From: Colius striatus
Taxonomy: Eukaryota > Chordata > Aves > Coliiformes > Coliidae
NCBI RefSeq assembly: GCF_028858725.1
Contig: NC_084763.1
Coordinates: forward strand, 50,104,152 to 50,168,151
Direction of reading: 5' to 3'
Length of the DNA: 64,000 nt
The translations under genes were made by a program, and so were the position numbers. Of this stretch, positions 49,577 through 63,304 are shown one piece after another. Numbering within the stretch: position 1 is the first letter of the stretch; the number at the start of each line of letters is the position of its first letter. Under the pieces are notes generated by a model that made no database searches, was not told the DNA's origin, and was given only the letters and a program-made list of their open reading frames with translations.

Positions 49577-49826
49577 TAGGAGGCAAAAGCTAGAAGAAAG
49601 AATAAGGAGAGAAGGGAGAAACAAAAACTCACATCCAAGAGATAAATACAAGTGAGAAAATAAAGAACAGAAGCTTTTGGAAGATTGTAAAGAGAGGAGA
49701 GTGCTGGAAGAGGGTAAGGAAAGGGAAATGCAGAACTGAGGACAAGAAAAGAACAAAAGAGAAAAGGAGAGAGCTACGAAGGGAAAGGAATGGGAAAGAA
49801 AAGAAAATCCTGGGGAAGCAGATATA
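49577..49826 (+). repeat. 250-bp purine-rich (A/G) tract
   Basis: A long stretch of mostly A and G on the + strand, of irregular GAAAGG, GGAGAGA and AAGAAAAG type with scattered pyrimidines. On the minus strand it yields Ser/Leu/Phe-rich open frames with no meaning of their own. It is within the long MKX intron. Confidence 0.7.
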
Positions 49827-52800
49827 GAAATACAGGTGGGAATATGAAGTGTAACAGGGAAGGGCTCTAGAATGAATTAGAGAAGCATAGGCAGTATTAG
49901 TATTTTTCAAAGTCGAAAATGAGGATGATATTTTCCATTTCTGTCTTTGAGGAATGAGGGTAGATAAGCATTCAAGATATTGACACTCTTCTCGGAAGGC
50001 ACCTTTGAATCTAATTACTATGTCTTGGCATTTTTTTCTGTGTCACACAGGCTAAGAGCAAATACACTTCCAGAAAAGAGTATGACCTTGCTTAGAATAC
50101 AAAGCAAATAATCCAAACTGTTGCTCACAACTCAGGAAAAAAAAAAAAGCAGAACTTAGTCAAGGACTGGGAAATACTCTAGTTCTGGAGTCACTGGTGG
50201 TAGCAGCAGCGGTGTCTGTGTGAGGTGCGTGGTTAGTAACTTCAAGTTTCTTGGTGCATCCACAATCCCTGACTAAGCTGGACATAAAGTATAGAAGATT
50301 TTTTATACTTTGGCTTAATCACACCCAACCCAGACTTTGTCAAATCCCACCAAGACCTGTTTTGAAAACTCGTAACAAGTTTTCAGTCTACTGTAAGACA
50401 GTTTGGCCAAGCATGGAGACATCTCTGACCCAACATTCCTGAAAGTTTGAACTTCTCCCAGGTCTACTCCTTTCTGCAATTTTTTCAAATCAGATATTGT
50501 GTTTGAAATTTTTTCAAGTCATCATCTGCAAGTTGTAGGCAGAAAATCTTCTTAACCTATTGCATAGTTGGCTGAGGGCAATGTCTTTGTGCTCTTCTGA
50601 GATGGGTGTCGGTCAGTAGTGTGGAAAGGACATCACCTGGGATGGACCAATACTTTGATCCTGCATGACAAATCATGCATTCCTATATAGTTCATGTTGT
50701 ATATGAACCTAAAATATGTCTTGCCAGATCAGATTATGCATATAGTTTTCAAGTTCAACAAAAGGTTTTGTTCCTTTCCTCCTCCTCCCCATAATTTTTT
50801 AAAGAAACAGAATTTATCTGAATTAAAAACATGATTGGTGATGATGAGTGGGTGGTTCTGTTTACCCTGCCACATTATATAGTACCACTTTTACTCCTTG
50901 TTTGGATAGCAGTCACAAGACCCAGATATCAAGCTGTGAAAGTATTTTTCTTGCAGCAGCCTTTCTGGTTTTGGCAGGCAGTGGTTTTGGAGATGCCTCG
51001 CGTTTTGTCATGTGATTGGACTGCTGATGAGGTTTCTGTGCTGCTTCATTTTCCTGGACTCCATCTGACTTAACTCTTCTTTGGGTTGGAATCATTAGCA
51101 CACTTCTGAATGAGTGTGGCTTTGCATCATAGTGTAATGAGCTTCTAATACTTAGTGTCTGTAAGGAAACAGCATGTAAAGATGGAATTCACCTCATTTG
51201 TTCCACGTGATAGAAATCTGTTTTCTGTACCTCCAGCTGTCCACATCGAAAACACATTCCTTCTTCACAGTAATAGTTCTTCCTGAAACAACGAAAAATG
51301 AGGGGAAATGACTAGTATATAATTGTTCTGTCTGAAAACATTCAGCTTAGTCCTGTAAACACATAAACTAGTTCTTTGTAAACAAATGTCTTAATTTTCA
51401 TTAAATTAAACATTCAGATGTCAAAGATCGAGAAGCTGGATTGTCAAACATATGGTTCCTATTGCATCAGAGGCTTTCTTAATTTTGGTATTCTAATTGA
51501 AAAGACATTTTTGAAAGCATGCTAACTTTACAGAAACTAATCTATCTGACTCTCCGCGGGTCTTGGTTTTATTCTTCCATCTATCACCACATTCTGGGAA
51601 CATTTTCCACTTGAAATGTACAGCAGTAACAATATCTGTCATGGACTTTGAATAGCCCTCAATACTCCCAGTGCTTGATGTGGAAGCACGGTTTGGGGTG
51701 GTTGATGTTGGGAAACTGACAGCGGCTTAAAGGGAAGAGAATGAGGAAGAGGCATAAGAGAGGGAATGGGAGTAGAGGCTGTAATTTATTCATAAGCTTT
51801 TGCCTTATTCCTGGGCAATTTATGACACAAAATGCCCTAGGTTAATTAATATCTTTAACTGGACAAAATTTCTGCCCACATAAGAGAAATGCTGGGAGTC
51901 TGCTTTAAAATATAAGCTATTTTATAGTTATCATGAAACAACTACCTACCTTGGATAAAGCAAAATATAAATTTGGCATCCAGTATGTATTCATTTTTCC
52001 TCTTACAAATGACAGTCAGAAAACTATTATGTTTACATCTCAAATGGTACATTTGAAATGGAAAACACCATTTGTGTCTCGGGCACTGCTTTTAGGTTTT
52101 CTGCTAGCATGGACTTTAACTGCAGGTGCATGCTCTGCAGAGAACTGAGCAGTACAGATGTGCTTGCGGGTTGCAATGGAGTGGGATGTCTTGCAGAGCT
52201 GAGTTCTGAGCCTTTTGGAGTGCAGGTGCTGGGCTCTCACCTGCTGCAGTGAGTGCACCAGATGTGCCACTGGCTTTAGTCTGTATTCTGTATAAATCCA
52301 CCTTTCCCAAGCGTACAGAAAACTTAACAGTAGATTACCTTTTTTTTTTCTATCCACTAAACTTGTACAATATAAAGCCCACAAAGGTCATAGAGGTAAA
52401 TCTATTTATTAAATGGAAATACTTGAGTCCAAAAAACATTATGAATCATTTTGGTGTTTTAAGTTCAGGATGCAGAGTAAATTATTCCAAAAATAATGGT
52501 AGCCAAATGTCATTCCCTCCAAACGTTTGTGTAATATCTATTTATCTGTGGGCAGATGACTGCTTTGTATAATCAGAGGCAGACTTTTGTCAAATTGAGA
52601 CTAAGTAAACACAGATGAACACAAGTAGGTTGGACTACAACTTTTTTGAGTTTTGCCAGCGCTGTTGTGACCTTGAGAAAAAGCATTTCTTCTGAGCAAT
52701 CTGCTTTCAATATGGAAGAATTTTTAGTGTTTCAAATTAACAAGTGTTGATTGGAAATTTCTTTTTGTTTTTTTCTCATTTTCTTGCCCAAATAGATGAA

Positions 52801-55800
52801 GTGTGTATTTGCCCAAAGGAAGGCATCCTTTCTGCTGCTTAGAAAGTAGGAAAGTTTTGTAAAGGAACATTTATTGCATGTGTCTATAAGAACGACAGTT
52901 AAAGAGCCGTAAACTCATCTGAAGCTTCATTATATAATCAGAGCTAATTGTCTTCTGTTTCCTTGACATATAAAAGCTTTTTTTTTAAAAGAAAAAATGT
53001 GCTGTACAGGTAAACATAGCGTTCAGGCAGTAGGTTTTATACCACTACATTTTTAGATGCTGTTTTCATCATCCTTGAAAACGTAGTACTTCTATTTATA
53101 AATTTTGCCCGTCTTTCTAAAACTTAATCTCCTACTAAACATCTACTGCAGATCCTGTTTTTCTCTGAGACATAAAAATAAACGAGTCTGCTTTTACTGA
53201 CAAACAGGAGTACAATTCAAACCTTAGTTTCAGTATGTGAATTTTCTGCTTTCATGTTACCAGTCATTCTAACAGAAAGCATTTTACTGCCTTCATTCGA
53301 AAGGCCACAGCATTTGGAGCCTCAAGAAACATTTGGACAAAAGTCAGATAGGAGTCTTGCTCAAAAATTTGTCTTTCAGTAATTACAGCAAGTGAGTCTC
53401 ATCTGTTGCCAGTACCTCTGTTTCAAGGCACTTCTTTCAAACGGATTCTTTTTTTCCAAGTTAAGTGCTGTCTACAGACCAGCTTATGCACCAGATTCAG
53501 GGGTAGGACAGATGTGCACGGACTTGTGGCCAGGGGAAACTTTCCCAAACTCCTTGTGCCTCATATCCAGGAGTCATACTTCCCAATCGGCCTTTTGGTA
53601 GGCAGCAGTTAGCATTTTCAAATTTCTACCAAATTCTTACGTCAACAGTTTAATGCCAGCAGCCAAGCATACGCAACACCTTTTATTTGATGGATTGCTA
53701 CAGTATGGCTTTGACTTTGCAAGCCAAGTACCATCCCAGCAGGCAGTCAAGATGTTTTTTGAAAGCACTGTGCTTTCAAAACTCTTGTTGCTTCAGTTTT
53801 CGCCTCTCATAGTAGCAAAAGAATAAATGAGGATGCACTTGGAAATGGGGAAGAGGTGGAAGAGGAAGATGATGTTATAAAAGAGGGCAGCATGACTGAG
53901 AAGTTATTTGAACTGAGAACTGCAAACAGTAGATATGCCTATATATTCCTGTATGTTCCTATACTTTGTTCCCTTTACCAAAGTTGCGGATTTCATAAAC
54001 AGGCCTGGCTGAGCAGTGTGGCTTCTTAGAATTAACCAAATCATCTGGAAAAGGCCTCAATGCCAGGGTTTTAACACTTTGTTATTTCCTCTGGGCAGCT
54101 CCTCCTTGGGGACCAAGAGTACAGACACTCACAAGTATTGATGTCCTGGTTCCTATTCTGGGATTTCCACTTCACCACAAAGGCTAATGAAGCTTGTAAA
54201 AAATAAAACCAGAATGTGCCAGGTGTGATCTAAGCCCATGAGCAGACCTCTGGGTGTTTGGAGGGTACAGGGCAAGTACTAATTGCAAAGCTTAGAACTA
54301 TCAGTCAGAACCTGCCTTGAATTGTAACAGCTTGCTGCAGCCAGCTGTGACTGAGGTGCAAGAGGAAGAGAAGAGTCTCGCTATGGATGGATGCTATAGG
54401 TGGTCAGCAGGATGTGTGGAGCAGCCCTCAAGATGTTTCTACCTGAGATAGTAGTTGCCTAGGAAATGATATCAAGAGAGTATTTTTAAAAGATATATTT
54501 AAGCTTGAGTTGTGACTGGGATTGGTAGTGCATGCCAGGGCTAACAAGTCTTGCTTGCAGTCTCTCAGAGGTTCCCTGAAGGACTGGCTTGCCAACATCG
54601 TACTGGTTCGTTCATCTGAAGTATAACAGTTGGTGGCAGGCAGCTAAGTAACTTATGTGAATGTTCTGTGTTCCTTGATGAATCCTACCCTCAAATACAG
54701 TGTTTTCTGGTGGTGCATGGTCTGTTTGTCCAGAAGGAGGGTAGGGGGAGAGAGCAAGCATTGTCCACACATGGGATTTGCTCCGTCTGCTTTGCAGACC
54801 CTTTGCAGGTCTCCATAAACTTTGCAAGCTGTGATGCATAGGCTATAACTCTGTGGAAAAGCTTTGGCTCATGGGCAGAAGTAAAGAAGAACTCTTGCAA
54901 AATGAAAGAAAAAGCTTTTATTGTTTTAAAAGTGGAAACAAAAGTACTGCTAATAATAGCAGCAAGTTAATTAGAGAACATGCAACATTTCATTTCACAT
55001 AGCTTAAAGCTTTTGGGTTCTAGATGCCTGGCTCTTATCCTTCATCCAAAGACCCAAAGCCTAGAGCTGGAGTGTGTTGAAGGGATCATAGGGGTTTTTT
55101 TCACTACAGTTACTCTCAAAAAAAATTAATGTTTTTTTATGTCTGGTACTATGACTTCCTCTCTTGTTCCTTTTCTATAGAGAAGTGGGAATTCAGGATC
55201 TTAATTCTTAAAAGGGAGGTGAGGATGCAAAGCTAGCAATACAAATACATGATTGTTTCAGATACTGCTTATCCTTAGGAAAGCATCTGTGGAGGTTGGG
55301 GAAGGAGCATAAGCAAATTACAGAAACATGGGTCAGCCTGAGATAGTTGCTCTTTGAGGAAAAAGTCCAGAGTGTTTTCCAACTGCATCTGTATGAGGAC
55401 TTGCATTCTGTGAATGCTGATTTTCCATATTTTTATGCATGTATATGTAGCCCAGTTTCCCCTGATTGCAAACCCTGCTCGGTGAAGGGTTGGGGTTTTT
55501 TGATTTATGGTAGCAGGAGGCAAGACTGGTTATTTATACATGCTCATAAAGCTTCTAAGTTGTTTTTGACCTACAGATCTTTCAAATTATTCAAAATTCA
55601 TATATTTGAAGTATGTCAGTTGATTTAACCATAAATACCATATGGCTTTCCCATAAATATGTATGTGGGTTTTAAGTCTGATACAGCAAACTGTTGCAGG
55701 AGTGAATTCCCTACTGAGAAATCTCCTGACTTCCAGGAAAACATGTATGAGCTAAAAATGTAAAACAAATATGTAGTAAACATGATATGATTACATACTT

Positions 55801-55959
55801 TGAAGCACTCTATCTCTACCCTAACCTGGCATTTTTAAACAAACAGTATTCACCATGTTTGGGGGGAAAATTTTACAAGAGGCTGCTTTGTATTACATTG
55901 TCTTTGATCTTGGAGGCTGATAGCCACCAATGCATTTAGGTTTTAGAGGCAGCTGTGGG

Positions 55960-56220
55960 CTTTAACTGCTATTAGATCGTGTTTACTATTGTGACTTGGA
56001 CTACATTGATCAAAGTAATCAGTGCCTTTTGGGGAGAAAGATGTTTACTAGTTCTGGATAATACGTTTTTCCCATGTGGCAATATTACATTGTGCTTCGG
56101 TAACTTGTCATTTTATTAGTACAAAGGCATGGATTATTCGTTGTCATTCATTATTTAAAAGATGTTACTGCTGTCACAATTATTATTACTACTATTTTGT
56201 TACAGTTGCTATTTAGGTAG
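55960..56220. promoter_or_regulatory. candidate conserved non-coding element in MKX intron
   Basis: A non-repetitive stretch of mixed, AT-leaning composition with clustered homeodomain-core (ATTA, TAAT) and TCF/LEF-like sites, including GATCAAAGTAATC near 56008 and GGATTATTCG near 56131. It has no sizeable open frame. This texture resembles developmental enhancers, but conservation cannot be seen from one sequence, so this is a guess for checking. Confidence 0.2.
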
Positions 56221-59200
56221 TTTCCAGTGGCCAGTGTAGCTTTTTCAGGTGAGAGCTGTTTGCAATGATCTCAGAGAATCGGCATCTTTGCTCAGAGAAA
56301 CAGCCTGGGCATATTGCCCACGGTTCAGATACTCTCTATTTGAAAGCAAATCTGTTTGGCTTGAAATATTGTAGCTTGGGGTCCTCTATAGCTCAGCAAT
56401 TGGGTCTTTCCAAACTGCTTTTCCTGGAATGAATGGCAGAGGGTTTGAATATGCCTCGTTGTTATGCAGCGTGTCCTACAGTTAGAGGAGCTGAACGGAA
56501 CAGTAACAATCTCTGCAGCGTCATGGAATGAGTTTCACAGAAGCCTCAGAATTCATGCAGTTGTACTATACCAAGAACTGGAAGCAGTATATCAAGGTCA
56601 GGATGAGCTAGTAAGCCCTACCTCTCCGCAGCAATCTTAGCTATGATACAGGTCCGTTAATGTGGCGGAGCATTGCTGTCATGGCTCAGACAGTGTGCTG
56701 TGCCACGTGGATGCACCGTGCCCTCCTGCATGGTGCACATTCACTCAAGCGTGCCCCAGCTTCTGAGGCCCTGAGAACTGAGAAGTCTGAGTTCAGCCCT
56801 GTGTCGTTATCAGTTGATGATGCTTCCCTGCTGGTTTCTTGAAAATCACTGTCTCCAAAAGCAGCAGTGTGTGTTGAATAACAAACCCCTTCACATTCAG
56901 ACTCTTCAGGTTTGGGAATGGAGCCAACATTCTTGAAGAATGATTTAGTGGCCAATAAACATCTGCAAAGTCTGTAAGACTGTCAGAAGCAGTAACATTG
57001 AAAGTAAAGATCATATCAGTAGCAATTCCCCTGTCCTGACAAGGCACTCAGTGCAAATATTTGTTCAGTCATCCTTGCTGTTATCATAGACCGTTTCACG
57101 TGTTTTGCCAAAAGAGCAATTCCACCTTCTTCCACAAAGCTGTTCACATCCAAGGCCTTTGCAATCTTAAATACTGGCCTACTACTGTTTCAGGACCTCC
57201 CACACATGCTCCTTTGTAGTGCAGGAGCCTCATCAGTCTTGCGCAAGGACTCTGCTCTTACAACTTTCAATTAATGAGCATCTGCAGTGTTAAGGTTTTG
57301 CTGCTCCTTGAGGATTCAAGCTCAGTCTGGCTGATTTATTACATTGCACCAGCCTCCATGATAGGCAGTGTCGTCTTTGAGCTCTTCTAAGTACAGTTCT
57401 CCTCTAGAGTCATTGAAATTTCACTGCTCTGGGACTCCAACCATTTCAAATATGAGAAGATGTTTGGAGAAGAAAGAGATGTTTTTGCTTCTTCAAAACC
57501 TGTTGGCAAATAGATATGTCTTTTTTAGTAATGCTGGGCAAGCAGTTCTGCTCCAAGAGCCTTCTCACTTTTGCCTGGTTTGCTGTGCTGCCTCTCACTC
57601 GGTGAATGGGAAAACAGAAAACACAGCACTTCTTGAGATACCTCTCAGTTTACTACAATCTCTGAGGGCCTGTTCAAAAGAGGGCTGGAAATATTTAGGT
57701 TTGGGAAGATATCCTTTCATGGAAATAATAACAGTGCAAGTTGTGATGAGCAAGAGCATGAAGACTACAGTAGCTTCACAAGTGAAAGCAAAGGGACCAG
57801 AACTAAAATCTTGACTCAAAAATAAAGCAATAAAACACTAGAATCACTTTTGTTCAATCTGCAGGCAACTATTGCCCTTGCAGCTCACTCAGCAATGTGT
57901 TTTTCTGCTGGATATTCTGCATATGGTGAGTGACTACAGCTCTCTGTGTAGGTTCCTGTAATTCCTCAGGATGCTGAATAAAAGCGTTTGCGTCACGTTT
58001 CCAGCTAAGTGAGGAAAGAGATATTTTTCTGACATGTGAGCTGGCTGTTTGAAAGAAGCCACCCAGCTTACATCCTCGCTGAGTACTTGTGGCCACTTCT
58101 CTAGCAGCAAAGCACTAACATGAATGCAGCTGAGCATCTCTGAGGACAGGGTGATTCATTTCGTGGTGTGCTATTCAGTGCCATTTGATACATGCCATCT
58201 GGTCCTTTGCAAACTTAAATAATGTTGTTTTCATAAGATATCTGTAGGATTTCACAAATGGGAAACCAAGGCACTAAGTAATTAAAATTTGAAGTAATTT
58301 TAGATACCTGAGACCTTGAGTGCTCCTGATTTCATCTTGCTTTATACATTCAAAGCACAACTCTTGTTAATGTCATTGGCATCTGTGAGTGCTCAGCACT
58401 GCTGAAGATGAGAACCCAGGCTCTCAAGTTGGAAGAAGTACCATGGCATCTGTGAAAAGGTCAAACAGCTTATTGATCCCCAAGCAAACCCATGGCACAA
58501 GCAGAGAGACTGTCAATCACGGATATTATTTACTTGGCCTTGTTAAGTCCATCTGACTTCGCTCTTCTCGCATTCCTCTCCTGGAACAGCCTCAGAGCTG
58601 CTGTGCCGTGATGCTTCAGATTGAGCAGGGAAAGGTCTCACTTGCTGATCCAGATTTGACCCTGGAGCAGGTCCTTCCTGTGCCTTTGAGGAGGTGGTGA
58701 TCACTGATAATACCACGTCTCACGGTACACTTAGTGGGAAGACAGGGTGTTTAGCCATTCCCATTTTTATGCACACATAAAAGAGAAACAGATACAGATA
58801 GGTAAATGTATATGAACTTATATGGATCTCCTTATAGATAGAAATAATTGTGTTTGATTTCACATTGTAGGAGTTCTTGTGCAACAGCTGTCTGAGGTTA
58901 CCGTGAGCTTACAGACATTTTTGCAGCTGGTGTGACTGTTGGGAGCCCTGAATGTACTGGTGCGCTTCTTACAAGCTGCTTGAGTTTCTATGCTTGTGAT
59001 CACACAGAACACAGTAAGTTTGGAATATAACTTAGGTGCCTGGATTTAGTGTTTGGGCATAAGTATTGTGCATATCCCAGTCCCCCATGCAGTGGATAGA
59101 CGTAGCTACATTTAAAAAGATCATATTTGCCAGTCTTATCTTACAGGCAGGTGAAAGAAAGAGTGAATTTCCTCTCCCTGACAAACTTACCCATTCTTTA

Positions 59201-59654
59201 CTTGCTGCTGGCTAAACACACCCTGGAAATCAGTTCTGGCATTCACGTAGAAGTTCCTCCACTTGCCTGAGAACACAGCACCTTATAATTTAAATTGCCT
59301 TTGTGCAGCATACACCATGTCTGAGCCCGCTTGGCTCCCAGGGACAGGAGAGGAGCTGGTTCCTGCCAGCAGGGCCGCGGGAACGGGGGGCACGTTTCCC
59401 CGAATTCTGCAGGAGGCTGCTGAAAATATCCCGTGTGCACACATTCATATCATAACGTTACACCGCATATGTAGGGTCTGCTCCCAAACCCACAGCCAAC
59501 TAGCATAACAAAATCAGATTTTACTGCTGTAGTGTCAGCCTAGGGTTGAAATATGGCTTTGAAACCTTCCCTTTCACCCTACTTTTTTAATGAAAAACAA
59601 TTGGGCTGGAGTGTAATAGTGCTTACCCTGGCTGCAGTTGACTTTAGCTTTTTA

Positions 59655-59684
59655 CTCTTAAAGCCTTATTTTAGGCTTTAAGAG
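59655..59684. repeat. perfect 11-bp inverted repeat, 8-base loop
   Basis: CTCTTAAAGCC at 59655-59665 pairs exactly with GGCTTTAAGAG at 59674-59684 around the loop TTATTTTA. It lies in the long MKX intron. The stem is short and A/T-rich and the RNA form would be only moderately stable. Confidence 0.78.
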
Positions 59685-59855
59685 CTCCCAATTAAATTTT
59701 TTAGATCCAGAGTGAAAGCCTGAACGTGCCTGCCTGCACAACAGCAAGATTCCTTGGTGGGAAAGGGATATTTTTATATTAAAAATAAAGAAAATAAACA
59801 CATTGGTATGTTTTCTCCTTTCTTCTAATGAGTCTTCATTTGCCATTTTCTCAAT

Positions 59856-59963
59856 TCCTTTTTTTTTTTAACATCTCCCATGCCCTTTCCTTTCTGCCTT
59901 TTCCTTTTTCTTTCTCTCTTCTTATTTCTCCTCTTTCTTTGTATCACCCTCCCCCTTCCCTGC
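59856..59963 (+). repeat. pyrimidine-rich (T/C) tract
   Basis: A 108-base tract, mostly C and T, starting with about ten T's, then CTTTCC, TTTCTTTCTCTC and CCCTCCCCCTTCCC. It has the look of a strong polypyrimidine tract, but I see no acceptor AG leading into a recognisable exon after it. Confidence 0.7.
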
Positions 59964-62900
59964 TGGAAAGGACTTGTTTTTCACTGTTAACCCATAATGG
60001 TTTGCAATAGGAGGGATAACTACTTCATCCTTCCAGTCAGCACAGAACATGCTGTAAATCCCTTTCTAAATAACACCAAAAAAACGCGAAGCCTAGGTCC
60101 AATATTTGTTTATCCATTATGGAATGCGTGTGGGAGACTATCACCAAGGAATCTGACAACATTACAGTATTAATCACATGCCAGCTCAATGAGGAAAGAT
60201 TTGATTTCAGTCAGCTTTGCAGCAAACTTGAAAAGAAAATAATACCATATAACCATCAGTTTGTTAACAGCTCGCCTCCAACACTACACAGCCCCGACTC
60301 CCATTATAAGCTCTACAAAAGTCTGGCTAAGTTTCACACAGTGCCCTGCATCTCAGCAAGGAGAACACACTGTCGCTGGTCATGGGAAATTTAGAGCCAA
60401 TCGTGACAGCCTGAACAATGAAGTGATTTACACCAGGTTTGTATCTAGTTTGCTAACTCGTAAATTCTTACGTGCAGGTGCATAGCCCAAGACTGTAAGA
60501 CTCTTTGCACCGTGCCTACTATTATGTGGGGCTTTCAGTACACTTATTAACACAAATGTTCATATAGACTTGCAAACTTCATTTTCTTTTATGATTTATA
60601 AAATACACCTATTCTGGTCTCTGTGGGCATGTACATTCATTTTATAAAAATCACATCTATTAAAATGTAACTAGATGCCTACTCTTACTTCAGCAGGCTC
60701 CAGGCTGCACAGGAAAAAGCTAAGTCTTTAAGTTCCCATGTATTCAGGGAAAAAAAAGCCTTGAGTGGTACCAGTCTCTCACAGCTGAAGCTTATATCTG
60801 ATGATTTGGTGCAAGGAGCAAATTTCAAAGAGATTTCCCTGTAAAGGTTTGATCTGATGCATGATGGCAATGGGATATTTCCAACATTGGCAAGACCCAA
60901 CCTATGAGTCTTAATAGAAGAGGTCACATCAGGGCTAAAACACTGGAAGAAAAAACACTGGAAGCATAGGGAAAAATATTCACTGTAGTTGCCACTGTGA
61001 ACATAAATTGTCATTATGCAGTTTGTTCATCAGAATGGATGTAACAGCTGATGACAGATCAGTTGTTATACTTGGTGTCACTGTGAAGCCAAAGGAGTGA
61101 GGTCACAGGGTTGTGGGAGTGACTTCATTACAAACTGCTTCATAACCTCCTCCTGGAAGAAGGAGAGGGCTGTGGTCAATGAAAGCTGTGCTGGAAAGGA
61201 GTTTTCTCTAGAGGCTGGGCCCAGAGCAAGTTCCTGACAGTTTTCTTCCTCCTGCCTAACAAAAGGACATGGTAATAAATCTTTGTCGGTAGAAATCTGG
61301 TACCCCTGTGTGTACCCGCTGCGGTTGGTATCCTGCTCACTCCCAGGTCGTGCTGCCTCAGCATGGCTGCAGCCACAGGCCATCTGAAACTTCAGCTTTT
61401 GTCCCTCCACCAAAAGGCTCTGCTGCATGAGCACTGCCAGCCTCAACCAGGTAGTTTTTCACAGACCTGCCCAGGCCAGGACCTGCTCTGGCCAGGAATG
61501 GCTTCACAAGGGACAGCACTGAGGGGATTCCATGTGAAGGTGGCTCTGGGTCTGCAGAAGGTCAACCACTGGGGAGAATCTGGGGAACATTTCTGTAGGA
61601 AGCTCTGTGGTTTGGAGTCTTCCAGCATGAGCTTTGCTGTCTGTGCTTCTCCAGAAGTTGTCCTTATTAGATCTGATGTCCCTGAGGAAACTTGGAAGGA
61701 TGGTGCAAAAGGAAAAAGGGTTGCTTGCTGAGCAGTGTCCACATTCAGAAAACTCATTTGTTTGTTCACATCATCAGGCTCAAAATGGGAGCCCTGCGAG
61801 CATAAGCATGGGAATTCCTGCTTCTTCCAATTCAGGCTAGAGGAGCTGAAGTTTGCTGTGCTGGGGTTTTCCAAAAAATGATACAATCTTTGAACCAAGA
61901 TTAAATGACATTTCTTATAGGAGGAAAAGCCTTGGCCTAGTGCTTTGGGCTACAGTTTCCCCTCCTTTGCACTGCTGAGCAGCCTGGACTAAGCCATCTT
62001 CCTTCCCCAGATGTGAGTGAATGTTAGTGATGATGTGTGATTCACAGTTTACTTTGTGATCCTTTGGGAGGAAAGGATCAATGCAGAAGAGTGCAGGAAT
62101 ATTAGCCCAATTTTGCTCTTGGAGAACGAGAGGTCTGAAAGCCATTTGTGCCCTGAAATTGTGGTTGGGAAAATACCAGAGTCAAGGTGTGTGTGTGTCT
62201 GTGACCTACAGAAATACGTCACCTCACCGCTAATTTATTCACATATCCAAACTTCTTTTTCATTCAATTGCCCCAATTTATTTCCTATTTCTCCTTTTTT
62301 TTTTTTCCTCTTCTTGCTTGTTTTGAAAATCCTGGTCAACATATGTTTTGGAGCCAGAATCTGCAAAACCAACAAAAGAAAGTTCAGGAGAGGCAGAAAG
62401 AGAAACAGATGAATAACATTGCTGATTTTAAAATGAAGATAAGTTATACAGGACCTTTTCTTGAACCAACAAACATTTTATAGTGTTTACCATTTGGGGC
62501 CAGCAGTTCTTTATTTTCCCCTCCATTTTGAGCTAGGCTAGAAGGTGTGTAATTCATCAGGAATCTGTACATATTTAAGTAGCTTCAAGAAACATGATGG
62601 TCGTGTGGGACTGACCTACCTTGTCTTAACTTCCATGTCTTATTTTTTCCCAACCACATAATGTTCTGTACACTTTCTTGTCTGTCATGTTCCCTCATTC
62701 ACACGTTTTATGCCTTCTTGGTTTCAAGCCATCTCTGCTTTGTCAATGTTACCTGATAACACAAAGCAGGGGTTTTAGCCAGTTGCTGCATTTCATCTTG
62801 AGCTGTGTGTAACGCTGAGTGAGGCAGCAATGTGGATGCGTCTTGGTCCTGTATAAGCAGTCGGTCTTTCCTTCACTGTTGCCAACAAAGCCTTTAGGTG

Positions 62901-63196
62901 AAGTCAGTTCATCAGCACACGACATGTGGTATTCTTAGATCCAAAGAGTAAAATGTAACTGTAATTAGCATTATTTAGCACACTCCTGAAGTCATTCAAG
63001 TTTCTATGAGCTATTAGTCTAGACCCAGCGAGCACTAAGGGATTGAATTGTTCTAAAGTATCTGAATGTGCCGCAAGCACCACACGTAGCCAGAGATCCT
63101 TTGTATGTTGTAAATCGGAGTAGACATTTGTGCTACAGCATTTATCCTCTTGCTTGCTTCTTTCTTACTGGGTGCAGTGTGTGAAAGGCCACTGTG

Positions 63197-63304
63197 GATG
63201 AGTTCCTGTGTGACCTACTCTAGGTGGTGCTGCTCTGGCAGGGGGGTTGGACTAGATGATCTTTCAAGGTCACTTCCAACCCTTAAGATTCTGTGATTCT
63301 GTGT
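63197..63304 (+). mobile_element. short CR1 LINE 3' tail
   Basis: The last 108 bases of a CR1, + strand: GATGAGTTCCTGTGTGACCT, TGCTGCTCTGGCAGG, GGTTGGACTAGATGATCTTT, CACTTCCAACCC, then ATTCTGTGATTCTGTG. It is the same subfamily type as the tail at 21011-21268, with which it shares the GTGTGACCTA and CTCTGGCAG stretches. It is heavily 5'-truncated, as is normal for this element. Confidence 0.87.
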
